A stretch of 64,000 bases of DNA from Winogradskyella wichelsiae (GCF_013403925.1 NZ_JABFDJ010000002.1:1-64000); one strand, 5' to 3'; positions 9,888 to 20,332 are shown, numbered from the stretch's first letter. Made by a program: numbers and translations. Notes: a model not told the origin generated them from the letters alone.

Positions 9888-10490
9888 TTGGTTCTAAAAT
9901 TTCAATATTCAACTTTTAAATTAGAATGTGGCACAGATGAAGCTGGTCGTGGTTGCTTAGCTGGACCTGTAACTGCCGCTGCAGTAATTTTACCTACACC
10001 TTTCAATAACAATGTTTTAAACGACTCTAAACAACTCTCAGAAAAGAATAGAGCACTTCTAAAACCTCTTATTGAAACTCAAAGTATATCCTTTGGTGTT
10101 CAGCATGTTTTTGAGTCAACAATTGATGAAATAAACATTTTAAATGCATCTATTTTAGCCATGCATGGTTCCATAGCTCAACTTAAAAAAACACCCGAAT
10201 TTATTATAGTCGATGGCAACAAATTTAAACCCTATAAAAAAATTCCTTTTGAGACTATAATTAAAGGAGATAGCAAATATTTAAGCATTGCTGCAGCTTC
10301 TGTACTGGCAAAAACCTACAGAGATGCGTACATGGAAAAAATTCATGAAGAATTCCCCATGTATAATTGGAAACAAAACAAAGGCTACCCAACAAAAGAA
10401 CACAGAGCAGCAATAAGAGAATTTGGAATTACTAAATATCACCGAAAATCGTTTAGACTCTTGCCTGAACAATATAATTTAGATCTTTAA
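9888..10490 (+). CDS. rnhB: ribonuclease HII
   Basis: The 200-residue protein removes RNA from RNA-DNA hybrids, including single ribonucleotides left by the replicase. It has the family signature [14 protein letters not shown] with catalytic Asp17 and Glu18, then VDGNKF (Asp109) and [17 protein letters not shown] (Asp128), giving a complete acidic active site. The reading frame begins with TTG at 9888; no in-frame ATG occurs before codon 92, which lies beyond the DEAG motif, so TTG must be the start. The length is normal for the family. It is transcribed divergently from susC and followed by a bidirectional terminator. Confidence 0.96.
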   Translation: MVLKFQYSTFKLECGTDEAGRGCLAGPVTAAAVILPTPFNNNVLNDSKQLSEKNRALLKPLIETQSISFGVQHVFESTIDEINILNASILAMHGSIAQLKKTPEFIIVDGNKFKPYKKIPFETIIKGDSKYLSIAAASVLAKTYRDAYMEKIHEEFPMYNWKQNKGYPTKEHRAAIREFGITKYHRKSFRLLPEQYNLDL

Positions 10491-10579
10491 TTCCAGGTAT
10501 AAATTACCATCTATAATTATATTCTGTTTTTTTTTATCAAACGCTAACTAAAATATAACTCTTACTTATTATTGTATAT

Positions 10580-10612
10580 AAAGAAAGGATTCTTATTATT
10601 AATCCTTTCTTT
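10580..10612 (+). terminator. intrinsic terminator after rnhB
   Basis: A perfect 12-bp stem (10580-10591 with 10601-10612, 9-nt loop) ends in a U run on the plus strand, 90 bases after the rnhB stop and before the next promoter. Confidence 0.85.
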
Positions 10613-10637
10613 TAAAATTAAACCAGGTATAACTTTT

Positions 10638-10645
10638 TATATTTG
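10638..10645 (+). promoter_or_regulatory. TAnnTTTG promoter element
   Basis: TATATTTG lies 21 bases before the ATG of the large lipoprotein gene and matches the Bacteroidota -7 consensus. Confidence 0.65.
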
Positions 10646-10666
10646 TAATCTAAAATTTCCCAATTA

Positions 10667-13030
10667 ATGAAACGACTTGGTTTTTTATCAATTTTATTTA
10701 TAAGCTTATTAGGGTGTCAAAAAGACTATAATAAAACCAAACTTACCTATCAATTTATTCCGAATGAAACTAATGCTGTCATTCAGGTTAATGAGCTTAC
10801 TGATTTCATTAGCAGTATTCAAAATAATGATATTTTATCTAACGTTTACAATAAGGATTTCACTAATGTAACACCAATATTAAATAATTTAAACACAACC
10901 AAACAAGTCTTCATCTCGTTTAAGGATTCAATTAATTCTGATTATTTAATTTTAACAGAAAACGATAGTACACTATTTGTTATTGATACACTTCCTAATG
11001 TTATTTCTGAAACTATTAAAGATTTAAATATTAAAAAGACTACAATAAATGATGCTATTCTTTATCATAAAACTATCGGAAAAACATTTGCTGCATCCAA
11101 TAATATAGAACTAATAAAAGGGCTTAGTGCTGAGTTTGAAAACAAAGAATTAAGTAAACTAATTACAAGCACAGACCAAAAATCTGTAGCCTCCATTATT
11201 TTTAAATCTGACGAAAAGAATTACTCTAAATTGTTATTCTCTAATTTTATAAATAATGATGAAACCGTCTTTACTAGCTTAGATATTAACTCTAATGATA
11301 AAGGGTTAATTTATAACGGTATATTAACATCTAAAGATTCTAGCAGCAATTATTTAGCAGGTTTTAAAAAAACAGTTCCTCAAAAAACAAGCAGCCTCTC
11401 TATTGCTCCAAAAAACACAAGTTCATTAATTAGTATTGCCTATGATGATTTCTCTATCTTCTTAGCAAACACTAACAAATTAAAACCTGAAGCGTCTGAT
11501 AATTCTGCAACTTTTTTGAATTTTACGAATGAGATTGCCCTGATTGATAATGCGATTATACTTCATACTTTAGACCCAAATCTTTTAGTAGAATCTATAG
11601 AGGGAAAATCGAATACCGAATCTTTTAGAGATATCGACATTTTCGAGTTTGAAGACTCTAACTTTTTTAAGGCTATTCTAAAACCCTTTATTAGTTTCGA
11701 AAATGCCAATTACTTCTCAATTTTTAAAGATTTTATTGTATTCTCAGACACCACAGATAATCTAAAATCCATTCTTACCGATGCTTTAAATAACAATACA
11801 CTAGCTAATTCTGATGCCTTTATAAGCATAAATGATAACCTTAGTGATGAAGCTTCGTTATTTATCTATAAAGATTCTCAAAAATTATCTGCTATAATGG
11901 ATAAAAATCTTGACGGATACAACGCCAATGCTGTACAATTTATACAAGAAGATAATTATACACATATCAATGGAGTTATTCAGAAATATAAAAAACGAGC
12001 AGCAACAAACTCTGTTAATGAAGCTTTTACAACCAAACTTGAAGCTGCTTTAATAACAGCACCTCAGACTGTTAAGAATCATATAACTAAAGCCAATGAC
12101 ATTATTGCACAAGATGTAAACAATAAACTCTATCTTATATCAAGCTCAGGGAATGTGCTTTGGAAAAAACAATTACAAGGAAAAATTTTAGGTCAGATTG
12201 AACAAATAGACATGTATAAAAATGGCCGATTACAATTAGCTTTTAACACCACTAACAAGTTATATGTTTTAGATAGAAATGGTAATGATGTTTCTCCGTA
12301 TCCTTTAAAATTTAAAGACCCAATTACACAACCTCTTTCTGTGTTTGATTATAACAAAAACAAGGATTATAGACTACTTGTTACGCAAGGTAAAAATCTG
12401 CTAATGTATAACGCAAAAGGGCAATCTATAAGTGGGTTTACTTACAAAAACAATAGTGCTAATATTATCACACAACCCAAACATCACAGAATAGGAACAA
12501 AAGATTATATTGTTTTTGCTGCTGGTGAAAATCTAAAAATATTAAATAGACAAGGAAATATTAGAGTAAACGCAAAAGATAAAATTCGCTTTTCTGATAA
12601 TGACGTTTACTTATACCAAAACAAATTTACAACGACTAACACACTTGGTGAATTAGTTCAGGTAGACACGCGAGGAAATCAAAGCTCTGAAAACCTTAAT
12701 TTAACAGACAAACACAAAATAAACACAACAAGTAAAACTTTAGTTTCATTAAAAGAAAACAGACTTACAATTAAATCTAGAAAAATAGATTTAGATTATG
12801 GTGATTACACAGCACCAAGAATTTTCTATCTAAACGATAAAATTTATATTACCACTACAGATAAGCAATCTAAGAAAGTTTACCTTTTTGACAGTCAAGC
12901 AAAATCTATTCCTAATTTTCCTGTTTTTGGTGTTGCAGCAGCAACATTAGAAGACCTAGACAATGATACTGGTTTAGAACTCATTACCCAAAGCGACGAT
13001 CAAACTATTATGGTTTATAAATTGAACTAA
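10667..13030 (+). CDS. lipoprotein with C-terminal beta-propeller-like repeats, function unknown
   Basis: This 787-residue protein has a lipoprotein signal (MKRLGFLSILFISLLGC, cysteine 17). Residues of about 20-450 form a large alpha/beta region that I do not recognise with certainty; it may be related to DUF3352-type proteins. From about 475 onward, short blade-like units recur (NKLYLISSSGNVLWKKQ, then NKLYVLDRNGND, then NLLMYNAKGQSI). These resemble PQQ/VCBS-type propeller strands, and the protein ends with a DLDNDTGLELI calcium-loop-like motif. It is probably anchored in the outer or inner membrane facing the periplasm. It lies between rnhB and a nucleoid-associated protein with its own promoter; the neighbours give no functional clue. 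Confidence 0.75.
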   Translation: MKRLGFLSILFISLLGCQKDYNKTKLTYQFIPNETNAVIQVNELTDFISSIQNNDILSNVYNKDFTNVTPILNNLNTTKQVFISFKDSINSDYLILTENDSTLFVIDTLPNVISETIKDLNIKKTTINDAILYHKTIGKTFAASNNIELIKGLSAEFENKELSKLITSTDQKSVASIIFKSDEKNYSKLLFSNFINNDETVFTSLDINSNDKGLIYNGILTSKDSSSNYLAGFKKTVPQKTSSLSIAPKNTSSLISIAYDDFSIFLANTNKLKPEASDNSATFLNFTNEIALIDNAIILHTLDPNLLVESIEGKSNTESFRDIDIFEFEDSNFFKAILKPFISFENANYFSIFKDFIVFSDTTDNLKSILTDALNNNTLANSDAFISINDNLSDEASLFIYKDSQKLSAIMDKNLDGYNANAVQFIQEDNYTHINGVIQKYKKRAATNSVNEAFTTKLEAALITAPQTVKNHITKANDIIAQDVNNKLYLISSSGNVLWKKQLQGKILGQIEQIDMYKNGRLQLAFNTTNKLYVLDRNGNDVSPYPLKFKDPITQPLSVFDYNKNKDYRLLVTQGKNLLMYNAKGQSISGFTYKNNSANIITQPKHHRIGTKDYIVFAAGENLKILNRQGNIRVNAKDKIRFSDNDVYLYQNKFTTTNTLGELVQVDTRGNQSSENLNLTDKHKINTTSKTLVSLKENRLTIKSRKIDLDYGDYTAPRIFYLNDKIYITTTDKQSKKVYLFDSQAKSIPNFPVFGVAAATLEDLDNDTGLELITQSDDQTIMVYKLN

Positions 13031-13121
13031 TTTTTTAGTATTATGCCTGTAAATTTTCAAGATATTTAAAATCTCAATTTTGTAGCGTTTACAATTCATC
13101 TTAAAGACGATTATTTAACTC

Positions 13122-14174
13122 ATGATAAAAAGACAAAAAGCTTCTATAAAAAGCTGTATTATACATAAAGTTGGCAACAAATTTAATGGAACCAAAAATG
13201 CGTTTTCGGATGCTATAGTAGACTTCGATGAAGCTACATACCACTTAATGCTACCCTACTTATTAAAACCATTTGTTAGCGTTGCAGAAAGCTATCGTTT
13301 TCATCATCACAGTGACGTTGCTCTTAATGAAATCAATACCTACAGCGAACAATTATTTAAAGAAGATGCCGACTTTGTAGACTTATCTAAACACATTGTA
13401 ACTCATTTATTTGAACAAAGTAATTCTGCTCAAATTAAAACAGGTGATGTTCTTATTTGTCATTTTGAAAACATCCAATATGAAGATTATTTTACCGACG
13501 CCATTGGTATTTTTAAAATTGAAAATAAAACAGAGTTTTTTCAGACCTATTTAGAAGACGGAAACAATTATGATATTTTAGTTCAAAAAGGTATTCAGGC
13601 AAAAAAAGTGGATAAAGGTTGTTTAATTTTAAATACATCTGACATGGAAGGTAAGATTGTATTTAGCGTAGATAATAATACTTATGACACTCAATATTGG
13701 ATTAAAAGCTTCTTAAATATTAAATATCCAGATGATAGTAACCAACATACTAAAAACTGTATAGAGCTTTGTAGAGAGTTTTCTAAAGAAGTTCTTCAAC
13801 CTAATTATGGTGGCCAAGAGCAAAGTAATTTTTTAGCTAAAACGGTTGACTTTTTTAAGGAAAATGAAATCGTAAATATCGATGCTTTTAAAGAAGAGGT
13901 ATTTGCAGAAGAAGACAAAATACAGTTATTTGAAGACTATAAAAAGACGTACGAAACAGACAATAAAGTACTGATTAGAAATCAATTTGATGTTTCTGAA
14001 GTCGCTTTAAAAAAGCAAAAACAAAAAATAAAAACAGAAATAAAACTAGACACCAATATTCAAATAAAACTTGATGTTGATGCTCCTGATGCTTCTGCAG
14101 AATATTTAGAGCGTGGTTACGATGAAGATAAAAAAATGCATTATTATAAAGTCTTTTTTAACGATGAAACTTAA
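13122..14174 (+). CDS. nucleoid-associated protein (NdpA/YejK-like family)
   Basis: The 350-residue cytoplasmic protein resembles the NA37/YejK nucleoid-associated family (PF04245). Features are an N-terminal basic stretch, the VGNKFNGTKNAFSDAIVDFDEATYH region and a soluble alpha/beta fold with no signal or membrane segment. Members bind the nucleoid, but their precise role is poorly defined. It starts at ATG 13122, 91 bases after the lipoprotein, and is followed 18 bases later by a yoaK-like gene, so these two may be co-transcribed. The assignment rests on overall sequence pattern, not on catalytic residues. Confidence 0.75.
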   Translation: MIKRQKASIKSCIIHKVGNKFNGTKNAFSDAIVDFDEATYHLMLPYLLKPFVSVAESYRFHHHSDVALNEINTYSEQLFKEDADFVDLSKHIVTHLFEQSNSAQIKTGDVLICHFENIQYEDYFTDAIGIFKIENKTEFFQTYLEDGNNYDILVQKGIQAKKVDKGCLILNTSDMEGKIVFSVDNNTYDTQYWIKSFLNIKYPDDSNQHTKNCIELCREFSKEVLQPNYGGQEQSNFLAKTVDFFKENEIVNIDAFKEEVFAEEDKIQLFEDYKKTYETDNKVLIRNQFDVSEVALKKQKQKIKTEIKLDTNIQIKLDVDAPDASAEYLERGYDEDKKMHYYKVFFNDET

Positions 14175-14192
14175 TTTGAAATAAAACACACA

Positions 14193-14936
14193 ATGTTTAG
14201 ACACCAAGGCATTAGTAGAACCTTAAAACACAATCTACGAATTGCTACTATTTTGTCTTTTGTAGCTGGTATTGTAAATGTTTCGGGCTTTTTAGCTTTT
14301 AATCAATTAACAACTAACGTTACAGGGCATTTTGCACTTTTTATAAGTGACGTTGCTAATTTTGAATTCTGGAAAGGAACCGTTTACTTTCTTTACATTT
14401 TTTCTTTTCTATTTGGTTCATTTTCCTCTAGTTTTCTTATTGAAAAATTTAGTGGAAATAAGACACTTAATGTTTTTGTATTACCAACCTTATTAGAATG
14501 TTTTATTCTTATCGCAACCGCACTTATTAGTAATATTGGGGAAATAGAACATTCTAATTTTATAGTTTGTTCGCTACTCTTTGCAATGGGACTTCAGAAT
14601 TCTTTTGTAACCAAAATATCGAATGCTGTTGTAAGAACAACGCACCTTACAGGATTATTTACAGATTTAGGAATTGAATTATCTCAGCTCTTATTTAGAA
14701 AATACCAACAGCATAGAGCACAAATAAAATCGACAATTAAACTTCGCTTTTTTATTATTTGTTTCTTCTTTCTTGGTGGCTTAACTGGCGGTTTTCTTTA
14801 TTCAAAAATGAATTTTAAATTAAATACGCTCGTTTTTGGTGCCGCTATCTTATTAATCAGCTTATTTTATGATGACTTGAGATATCGATTAATAAAAACA
14901 AAAAGAAAATATAAACAGCGAATAAAATTATTATAA
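14193..14936 (+). CDS. YoaK family membrane protein (DUF1275)
   Basis: The 247-residue protein has about six hydrophobic segments. Its N-terminal region (SFVAGIVNVSGFLAFNQLTTNVTGHFALF) carries the glycine-rich, Asn/Thr pattern of DUF1275/YoaK proteins, and MGLQNSFVTKISNAVVRTTHLTG is the second conserved block of the family. YoaK proteins are inner-membrane proteins of unknown function. It ends with a basic cytoplasmic tail (KTKRKYKQRIKLL). The gene is convergent with lipB, with only 9 bases between stop codons, and no hairpin terminator is visible in the gap. Confidence 0.85.
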   Translation: MFRHQGISRTLKHNLRIATILSFVAGIVNVSGFLAFNQLTTNVTGHFALFISDVANFEFWKGTVYFLYIFSFLFGSFSSSFLIEKFSGNKTLNVFVLPTLLECFILIATALISNIGEIEHSNFIVCSLLFAMGLQNSFVTKISNAVVRTTHLTGLFTDLGIELSQLLFRKYQQHRAQIKSTIKLRFFIICFFFLGGLTGGFLYSKMNFKLNTLVFGAAILLISLFYDDLRYRLIKTKRKYKQRIKLL

Positions 14937-14945
14937 ACAATAAAT

Positions 14946-15647
14946 CTATACTATAAATGTAGCTTCAAAAAGCACACTAAAGTGCTTTAATATTTTAGCC
15001 TTCACCTCTTTCTCGTCAACTATTGCAATACCTAATTCATTATTTAAAGTTGTTACAGCTTTGCCTTTTATACCACACGGAATAATATTATCAAAGTAGC
15101 CTAAATCAGCGTTTACATTAAGTGCAAATCCATGCATTGTAACCCAACGACTAGCTCTTACTCCCATAGCACAAATTTTGCGAGCAAAAGGTGTGCCAAC
15201 ACCAAGCCAAACGCCAGTTTCACCTGGGCTACGTTCAGTATCCAAACCATATTCGGCCAAAGTTAGTATAATCACTTCTTCTAAAAATCGTAAATACTTG
15301 TGTATATCCGTAAAGAAATTGTCTAAATCTAGAATGGGATATCCCACTATTTGCCCAGGGCCATGATACGTAATATCACCGCCTCTATTTATTTTATAGA
15401 ATGTTGCTCCTTTTTCTGCAAGCTGAGCTTCAGAAAGTAACAGATTAGACAAGTGGCCACTTTTACCTAGAGTATAAACGTGAGGATGTTCTACAAACAA
15501 AAAATGGTTATCAGTAGCCAAACCAGCACCTTCTCTTCTATTCTTTATCTTAGTGTCTAAAACAGCCTTAAAAAGTGTTTCTTGATAGTCCCAAGTTTCT
15601 TTAAAATCTTTAGTTCCTAAATCTTGAAGTTGTATTGTCTTATTCAA
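14946..15647 (-). CDS. lipB: octanoyl-[ACP]:protein N-octanoyltransferase
   Basis: LipB transfers octanoate from acyl carrier protein to lipoyl domains, such as that of the E2 protein encoded at 44.1-45.4 kb. The 233-residue protein has the family motif [12 protein letters not shown] (88-99), the catalytic lysine Lys157 in ARKICAMG and the acyl-thioester cysteine Cys191 in IIPCGI. The start is TTG at 15647: it gives the usual N-terminus ([10 protein letters not shown]), and no ATG lies nearby in frame. It is the third gene of a minus-strand run, YqaE-lipoprotein-lipB, 13 bases after the lipoprotein stop. Confidence 0.95.
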   Translation of the reverse strand: MNKTIQLQDLGTKDFKETWDYQETLFKAVLDTKIKNRREGAGLATDNHFLFVEHPHVYTLGKSGHLSNLLLSEAQLAEKGATFYKINRGGDITYHGPGQIVGYPILDLDNFFTDIHKYLRFLEEVIILTLAEYGLDTERSPGETGVWLGVGTPFARKICAMGVRASRWVTMHGFALNVNADLGYFDNIIPCGIKGKAVTTLNNELGIAIVDEKEVKAKILKHFSVLFEATFIV

Positions 15648-15660
15648 AATGGTTTTTCTT

Positions 15661-16425
15661 TTAATCTTCTAAAACAACTTCAATATCTAATATTTCAGGA
15701 TCCTTCAGCATATCCATAAACCCAACTTCATAAGTCACTGTTTTTCTATCTTCGCTATACATTGCTCCTTCTTTTGAAAAGGATTTTACAGCCTTTGGAA
15801 AGTGATAATTAATTTTATATTTAGAAGCACCAAACATCATAGCCGATTGATCTAAACTATCTAAGGATTGTTGGTGTTTTTCTACATCAACAATTTCCGC
15901 ATTTCTTATAAACACAGTACCATCAAACGAGTAATTTACAGAAGTGGCACCTCCATTACCCATATTAGAAAATGGACTTAATGGTGAATTACTACTAGTA
16001 TTATCTTTTCCTTTTAGCTCATTAAAACTATTCATTGCTTTAAACATATCTCGCAATTCATTAGCATTGTCAAAGTCTGTTTCTATATCAAACATCATTT
16101 TCTGCTTCTCCGGATCCATCACTATATGCATTTTATAATCTTCCAAAACTTTAATCTTTTCTTGTTCTTCAGCAGATAAACTCGCTATACTATCTTTATA
16201 CTCTACTAAAAAATCTTTAAAAACAATTGTTGAATCTACAGCTTTATCCATATCACCAGCACCTGTATCCCCCATTTGCCCTAACATATCCATCATTTCT
16301 GATGCATCCATAGAAAATTTCACTTTACCACTACCATTTTCATTGATGTAAATGTCTTCGGAAAACTGACAACTTGTAAGCATCATTAATGCCGCACAAC
16401 TAAGTATTGTAAAAAAATTTTTCAT
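15661..16425 (-). CDS. hypothetical lipoprotein
   Basis: The 254-residue protein has a clear lipoprotein signal ([19 protein letters not shown], cysteine 19). The mature part begins [30 protein letters not shown]. It is methionine-rich in places, probably mixed alpha/beta, and has no catalytic motif I recognise. The opening ([12 protein letters not shown]) resembles a conserved family of flavobacterial lipoproteins of unknown function. It lies between the YqaE-like gene and lipB with short gaps, so all three are probably one transcript. Confidence 0.75.
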   Translation of the reverse strand: MKNFFTILSCAALMMLTSCQFSEDIYINENGSGKVKFSMDASEMMDMLGQMGDTGAGDMDKAVDSTIVFKDFLVEYKDSIASLSAEEQEKIKVLEDYKMHIVMDPEKQKMMFDIETDFDNANELRDMFKAMNSFNELKGKDNTSSNSPLSPFSNMGNGGATSVNYSFDGTVFIRNAEIVDVEKHQQSLDSLDQSAMMFGASKYKINYHFPKAVKSFSKEGAMYSEDRKTVTYEVGFMDMLKDPEILDIEVVLED

Positions 16426-16465
16426 TCTAATAATTTTAATAATTAAGATTGCAAAGGTAAGGTTT

Positions 16466-16624
16466 TTATCGCTCAGGATTATTAAGAATAATCAATGCAG
16501 CAATGACGCCAGGAACCCAACCACAAAGCGTCAAGAGAAAAGTAATTAAGATAGAGCCACAACCTTTATCTAAGACAGCTAAAGGTGGACAAATGATAGA
16601 TAATATAACACGCCAGAAACCCAT
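16466..16624 (-). CDS. YqaE/Pmp3 family small membrane protein
   Basis: This 52-residue frame starts with ATG at 16624. It has two hydrophobic helices joined by a short loop: MGFWRVILSIICPPLAVL, then ITFLLTLCGWVPGVIAALII. The PPLAV and GWxPGxIxA signatures are those of the Pmp3/YqaE/UPF0057 proteolipids, which sit in the cytoplasmic membrane; yeast and plant homologues affect membrane potential and salt tolerance. The CDS is 159 bases, within the family's normal size, and lies 40 bases upstream of the lipoprotein gene on the same strand. Confidence 0.92.
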   Translation of the reverse strand: MGFWRVILSIICPPLAVLDKGCGSILITFLLTLCGWVPGVIAALIILNNPER

Positions 16625-16798
16625 AATGTTGTTTTGATGATTTAATGTAGTAGATATGACGTATCTTTTATAAAACTGTTACACTTTTTCTGAATTTCCT
16701 TTACACAAATCAGAATAAAATCATGGATATTCGTTTTCAGGCTATACGAATCCTGAAAATGGGGTAGAAACGTATATCTTTCTATTGTTGAAGCTTAC

Positions 16799-16900
16799 AT
16801 GAAAATGTTTGGTATTAATGCTGAACAAAGAATAGCTAAAATCACAGCAGGAGCTACTATTTTTTTTGAATTTAAAATGATTTTCTTTAGACAAAATTAA
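16799..16900 (+). CDS. possible small ORF of 33 codons, doubtful
   Basis: ATG at 16799 opens a short frame reading MKMFGINAEQRIAKITAG and ending in FFRQN before TAA. The codon pattern (NAEQRIAKITAGA) looks more protein-like than random AT-rich DNA, but no ribosome-binding site or family match is evident. It could be a small gene, a remnant of a longer one, or chance. Confidence 0.25.
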   Translation: MKMFGINAEQRIAKITAGATIFFEFKMIFFRQN

Positions 16901-17063
16901 CATCTTAGCACGGTTATTTATTTAACCTTTCAAAGTAAAAAGACGCGAGATCATCATAGTCAAACATCTCTGTTATTCTTAAATTTATTTATTCAATTTT
17001 TCTAAAATTGACTTTAGCCAAAATCTAATTAAAAAAGGTACTCAATAATTTTTCTAAAAAGTG

Positions 17064-17071
17064 TAATTTTG
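17064..17071 (+). promoter_or_regulatory. TAnnTTTG promoter element of lysS
   Basis: TAATTTTG matches the Bacteroidota -7 consensus. The predicted leader of about 40 bases contains a small hairpin (CTTATC at 17078-17083 with GATAAG at 17093-17098). Confidence 0.6.
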
Positions 17072-17117
17072 CATTTGCTTATCAAAAAAGTAGATAAGCC
17101 ATTAAAAATTAACAAGA

Positions 17118-18806
17118 ATGCAACTTTCAGAACAAGAATTGGTAAGACGCCAAAAATTAGAAAAGCTTAGAGCTTTAGGGATCAACCCTTATCCAGCGGA
17201 TTTATTTCCCGTTAATCATACTTCCAAACAGATAAAATCTGATTTCGAAGAAGGTAAACAGGTTATAGTAGCAGGCCGTCTAATGGCAATTAACATTCAA
17301 GGAAAAGCTTCTTTTGCGCAATTGCAAGATAGCGAAGGTCGTATTCAAGTGTATTTCAACAGAGATGAAATCTGCGAAGGAGAAGACAAAACATTATACA
17401 ATGATGTCTTTAAAAAACTACTTGACTTAGGTGATTTCGTTGGTATAGAAGGTACGCTCTTTACAACTCAAGTTGGTGAAAAAACTGTAATGGTTAAAGA
17501 CTTTAAATTATTAAGTAAATCTTTAAAGCCATTACCAATACCTAAGCAAAAGGACGGAAAAACGTATGATGCTTTTACAGATCCAGAAATGCGTTACAGA
17601 CAACGTTATGCCGATTTAGTAGTAAATCCACATGTTAAAGAAGTATTTATAAAACGTACAAAATTGTTTAATGCAATGCGTACCTTCTTTAATGAGTCTG
17701 GTTATTTTGAAGTAGAAACACCTGTTTTACAACCTATCCCTGGAGGCGCAGCAGCACGTCCGTTTATGACTCACCATAACAGTTTAGACATTCCGTTATA
17801 TATGAGAATTGCTAACGAACTGTATCTGAAACGATTAATTGTTGGTGGTTTTGATGGTGTTTATGAGTTTTCTAAAAACTTTAGAAACGAAGGTATGGAC
17901 AGAACTCACAACCCTGAGTTTACCGCAATGGAAATCTATGTATCTTATAAAGATTACAATTGGATGATGGACTTCTGTGAAAAACTTTTAGAACATTGTG
18001 CCATCTCTGTAAATGGAACTTCTGAGGCTACTTTTGGTGAACATAAAATAAACTTTAAAGCACCTTATAAGCGTATTACTATGCGCGATTCTATTTTAGA
18101 ATTTACAGGTTTTGATATTTACAACAAGTCTGAAGAAGAAATAAGAGCGGCTGCAAAAGGCATGCATATTGAAGTTGATGAGACCATGGGTAAAGGGAAG
18201 TTAATTGATGAGATCTTTGGTGAAAAATGTGAAGGAAACTACATTCAACCAACATTTATTACAGATTACCCAAAAGAAATGAGCCCTTTATGTAAAGAGC
18301 ACAGAGATAACCCTGAATTAACTGAGCGTTTTGAATTAATGGTATGTGGTAAAGAAGTTGCTAATGCTTATTCTGAACTTAATGACCCAATTGACCAACG
18401 CGAACGTTTTGAGCACCAATTAAAACTCGCTCAAAAAGGAGATGATGAAGCAACTGAATTTATAGATCACGATTTTTTACGTGCTCTTGAATATGGAATG
18501 CCTCCAACCTCTGGAATGGGAATTGGTATGGACCGTTTAATTATGTTCTTAACTAACAACCAGAGTATCCAAGAAGTTTTATTCTTCCCTCAGATGCGAC
18601 CAGAGAAGAAAAAAGTAGATCTAAGTGATAATGAAAAAGCTATTTTAGAAGTTTTAAAATCTGAAAAACGCATGGACTTAAATGTACTTAAATCAAAATC
18701 AGGATTAAGTAATAAAGGTTGGGATAAAGGACTAAAAGGATTAGCTAAACATGGCCTTACAAAAGTTGATAAGACAGATGACGGTTTATTTGTAGAGTTG
18801 GTTTAA
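17118..18806 (+). CDS. lysS: lysyl-tRNA synthetase, class II
   Basis: The enzyme charges tRNA-Lys with lysine using ATP. The 562-residue protein has an N-terminal OB-fold anticodon-binding domain (about 55-145) and a class II catalytic domain. Motif 2 is [14 protein letters not shown] and motif 3 is [12 protein letters not shown]. It is about 55-60 residues longer than the roughly 505-residue E. coli enzyme because of a C-terminal extension (about 505-562, [18 protein letters not shown] onward) that resembles a small helical domain and is usual in Bacteroidota LysRS. It is transcribed alone, with its own promoter and a terminator. Confidence 0.97.
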   Translation: MQLSEQELVRRQKLEKLRALGINPYPADLFPVNHTSKQIKSDFEEGKQVIVAGRLMAINIQGKASFAQLQDSEGRIQVYFNRDEICEGEDKTLYNDVFKKLLDLGDFVGIEGTLFTTQVGEKTVMVKDFKLLSKSLKPLPIPKQKDGKTYDAFTDPEMRYRQRYADLVVNPHVKEVFIKRTKLFNAMRTFFNESGYFEVETPVLQPIPGGAAARPFMTHHNSLDIPLYMRIANELYLKRLIVGGFDGVYEFSKNFRNEGMDRTHNPEFTAMEIYVSYKDYNWMMDFCEKLLEHCAISVNGTSEATFGEHKINFKAPYKRITMRDSILEFTGFDIYNKSEEEIRAAAKGMHIEVDETMGKGKLIDEIFGEKCEGNYIQPTFITDYPKEMSPLCKEHRDNPELTERFELMVCGKEVANAYSELNDPIDQRERFEHQLKLAQKGDDEATEFIDHDFLRALEYGMPPTSGMGIGMDRLIMFLTNNQSIQEVLFFPQMRPEKKKVDLSDNEKAILEVLKSEKRMDLNVLKSKSGLSNKGWDKGLKGLAKHGLTKVDKTDDGLFVELV

Positions 18807-18824
18807 AAAAAAATAGTATATATT

Positions 18825-18860
18825 AAAAAAAGGAATTACCGAATGGTAGTTCCTTTTTTT
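18825..18860 (+). terminator. intrinsic terminator after lysS
   Basis: A stem of about 16 bp (18825-18840 with 18845-18860, GAAT loop, one G-U pair) ends in a U run, 18 bases after the lysS stop. Confidence 0.9.
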
Positions 18861-19078
18861 ATTTATAAAATTCTTATAATTAGTTCAATCATTTAATTAA
18901 TTGAACAAAAAACAAAGCTACGTAACCTTATTTTTATGTTTAACGTGCTATTTAAATTCATAAAAAACTAAATTTTATTTTTAGTAGAAGAGAAAATAAT
19001 ATACAAATACAGCTTAACCTCTAAGTGAAAAAGATTTTCACTACATTAGCAACTAGCTATCAACCAGAAACACACAAA

Positions 19079-20332
19079 ATGTTTAAAAAAATATGCCTAT
19101 TATCTGCATTTGCATGCCTTATATTCTCTTGTAATAATGACGATGAAGATCTAATTGCTATATGTGAAATTCCGACAAACATATCTTCAAGTTCTATAAC
19201 CAATAATTCTGCTGTAATAACATGGAATTCCATTTCAGATCCAGAAGAATACATTTTAGAATATGGGGTTTCTGGTTTTAATTTAGGCACAGGAACAACG
19301 ATTTATGAATCTTCTACCACCGCTCAATTAAATAATCTGCAAGCAAACACTACTTACGACGTTTATATAAAATCCGTTTGTAGCACTGACAATCTAAGCT
19401 CAAGCTCTGAGGTCCATATTTTTACAACTTTAGTCGCAAGTGTTATTACTGAATTTAGAACTAACTTATCTGAATTAAATTTATTCTCAGGAGATTTAGA
19501 TAACTTAGAAATAACAGTTAATGCATTTCAATATGATCTTAGTACAACACTATTTTCAGATTACGCGAATAAACAAAGAATTATCGCTTTACCAGAAGGC
19601 ACTAGCATGGAATTTGATGGAGACGGCTTACCAATTTTCCCAGAAAACACTTTAATTGCTAAAACATTCTATTACAACCATGATGAGCGCGATGTAACTT
19701 TAGGAAAAAAAATAATAGAAACAAGAGTTCTAATTAAAACCAATGGAAGTTGGGAAACTGGTAATTACAAATGGAACACAGAACAAACAGATGCTATTTT
19801 AGACCCTAACAGCAGCACTTTACCAATAAGCTGGATTGATAAAGAAGGTAATAATAACTCAATTACTTATAAGGTTCCGTCAAATACAGATTGCTTTACA
19901 TGCCATTCTAACAACAATAATATTATCCCAATTGGCCCAAAATTACGTTCTATGAATTTTGAAATTGATGGAGTGAACCAATTAGAACAATTTATTACTA
20001 ATCGGCAACTAACAGGAATAACAAATAGCTCTTCGGTAAGAACCTTGCCTAATTGGGAGGATGAAAATCTAAGTTTAGAAACCAGAGCAAGAGCATATAT
20101 AGACATTAATTGTGCTCATTGCCATATTCCAGGTGGTACCTGTTCAGATCAATCTACTTTAAATTTTGCATTAGAGACACCTCTTGATGAAACTAATATT
20201 TTACAGCAGACTGCACTTATTAGTTATAAAGTTTCATTTTATTATGAAGGTTTAAGTATGCCTTTCATTGGCACTACAATACGTCATGACGAAGGCTTAG
20301 ACTTAGTTCAAGAATACGTGAATTCACTTTAA
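19079..20332 (+). CDS. lipoprotein with fibronectin type III domain and two CxxCH haem motifs
   Basis: From ATG 19079 the protein has 417 residues and a lipoprotein signal (MFKKICLLSAFACLIFSC, cysteine 18). An upstream GTG would add 18 residues before the signal and is rejected. Residues 28-118 form a fibronectin type III domain (SAVITWN, then TTYDVYIKSVC). Residues 125-417 match my recollection of the TIGR03806/HNE_0200-type family: IALPEGT, an ETRVLIK strand, CFTCH (272-276) and CAHCH (345-349). The two CxxCH motifs suggest covalent haem, so an extracytoplasmic diheme protein is likely. Bacterial relatives are often encoded beside secreted enzymes; its partner here is unknown. Confidence 0.8.
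   Translation: MFKKICLLSAFACLIFSCNNDDEDLIAICEIPTNISSSSITNNSAVITWNSISDPEEYILEYGVSGFNLGTGTTIYESSTTAQLNNLQANTTYDVYIKSVCSTDNLSSSSEVHIFTTLVASVITEFRTNLSELNLFSGDLDNLEITVNAFQYDLSTTLFSDYANKQRIIALPEGTSMEFDGDGLPIFPENTLIAKTFYYNHDERDVTLGKKIIETRVLIKTNGSWETGNYKWNTEQTDAILDPNSSTLPISWIDKEGNNNSITYKVPSNTDCFTCHSNNNNIIPIGPKLRSMNFEIDGVNQLEQFITNRQLTGITNSSSVRTLPNWEDENLSLETRARAYIDINCAHCHIPGGTCSDQSTLNFALETPLDETNILQQTALISYKVSFYYEGLSMPFIGTTIRHDEGLDLVQEYVNSL

Larger units (their letters stand above)
16625..17117. other. intergenic region upstream of yqaE and lysS
   Basis: This 493-base gap separates divergent genes. It contains an imperfect hairpin at 16734-16759 (TTTTCAGG with CCTGAAAA), a possible 33-codon ORF at 16799-16900, and the lysS promoter element at 17064-17071. 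I see no tRNA or riboswitch pattern. Confidence 0.5.
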
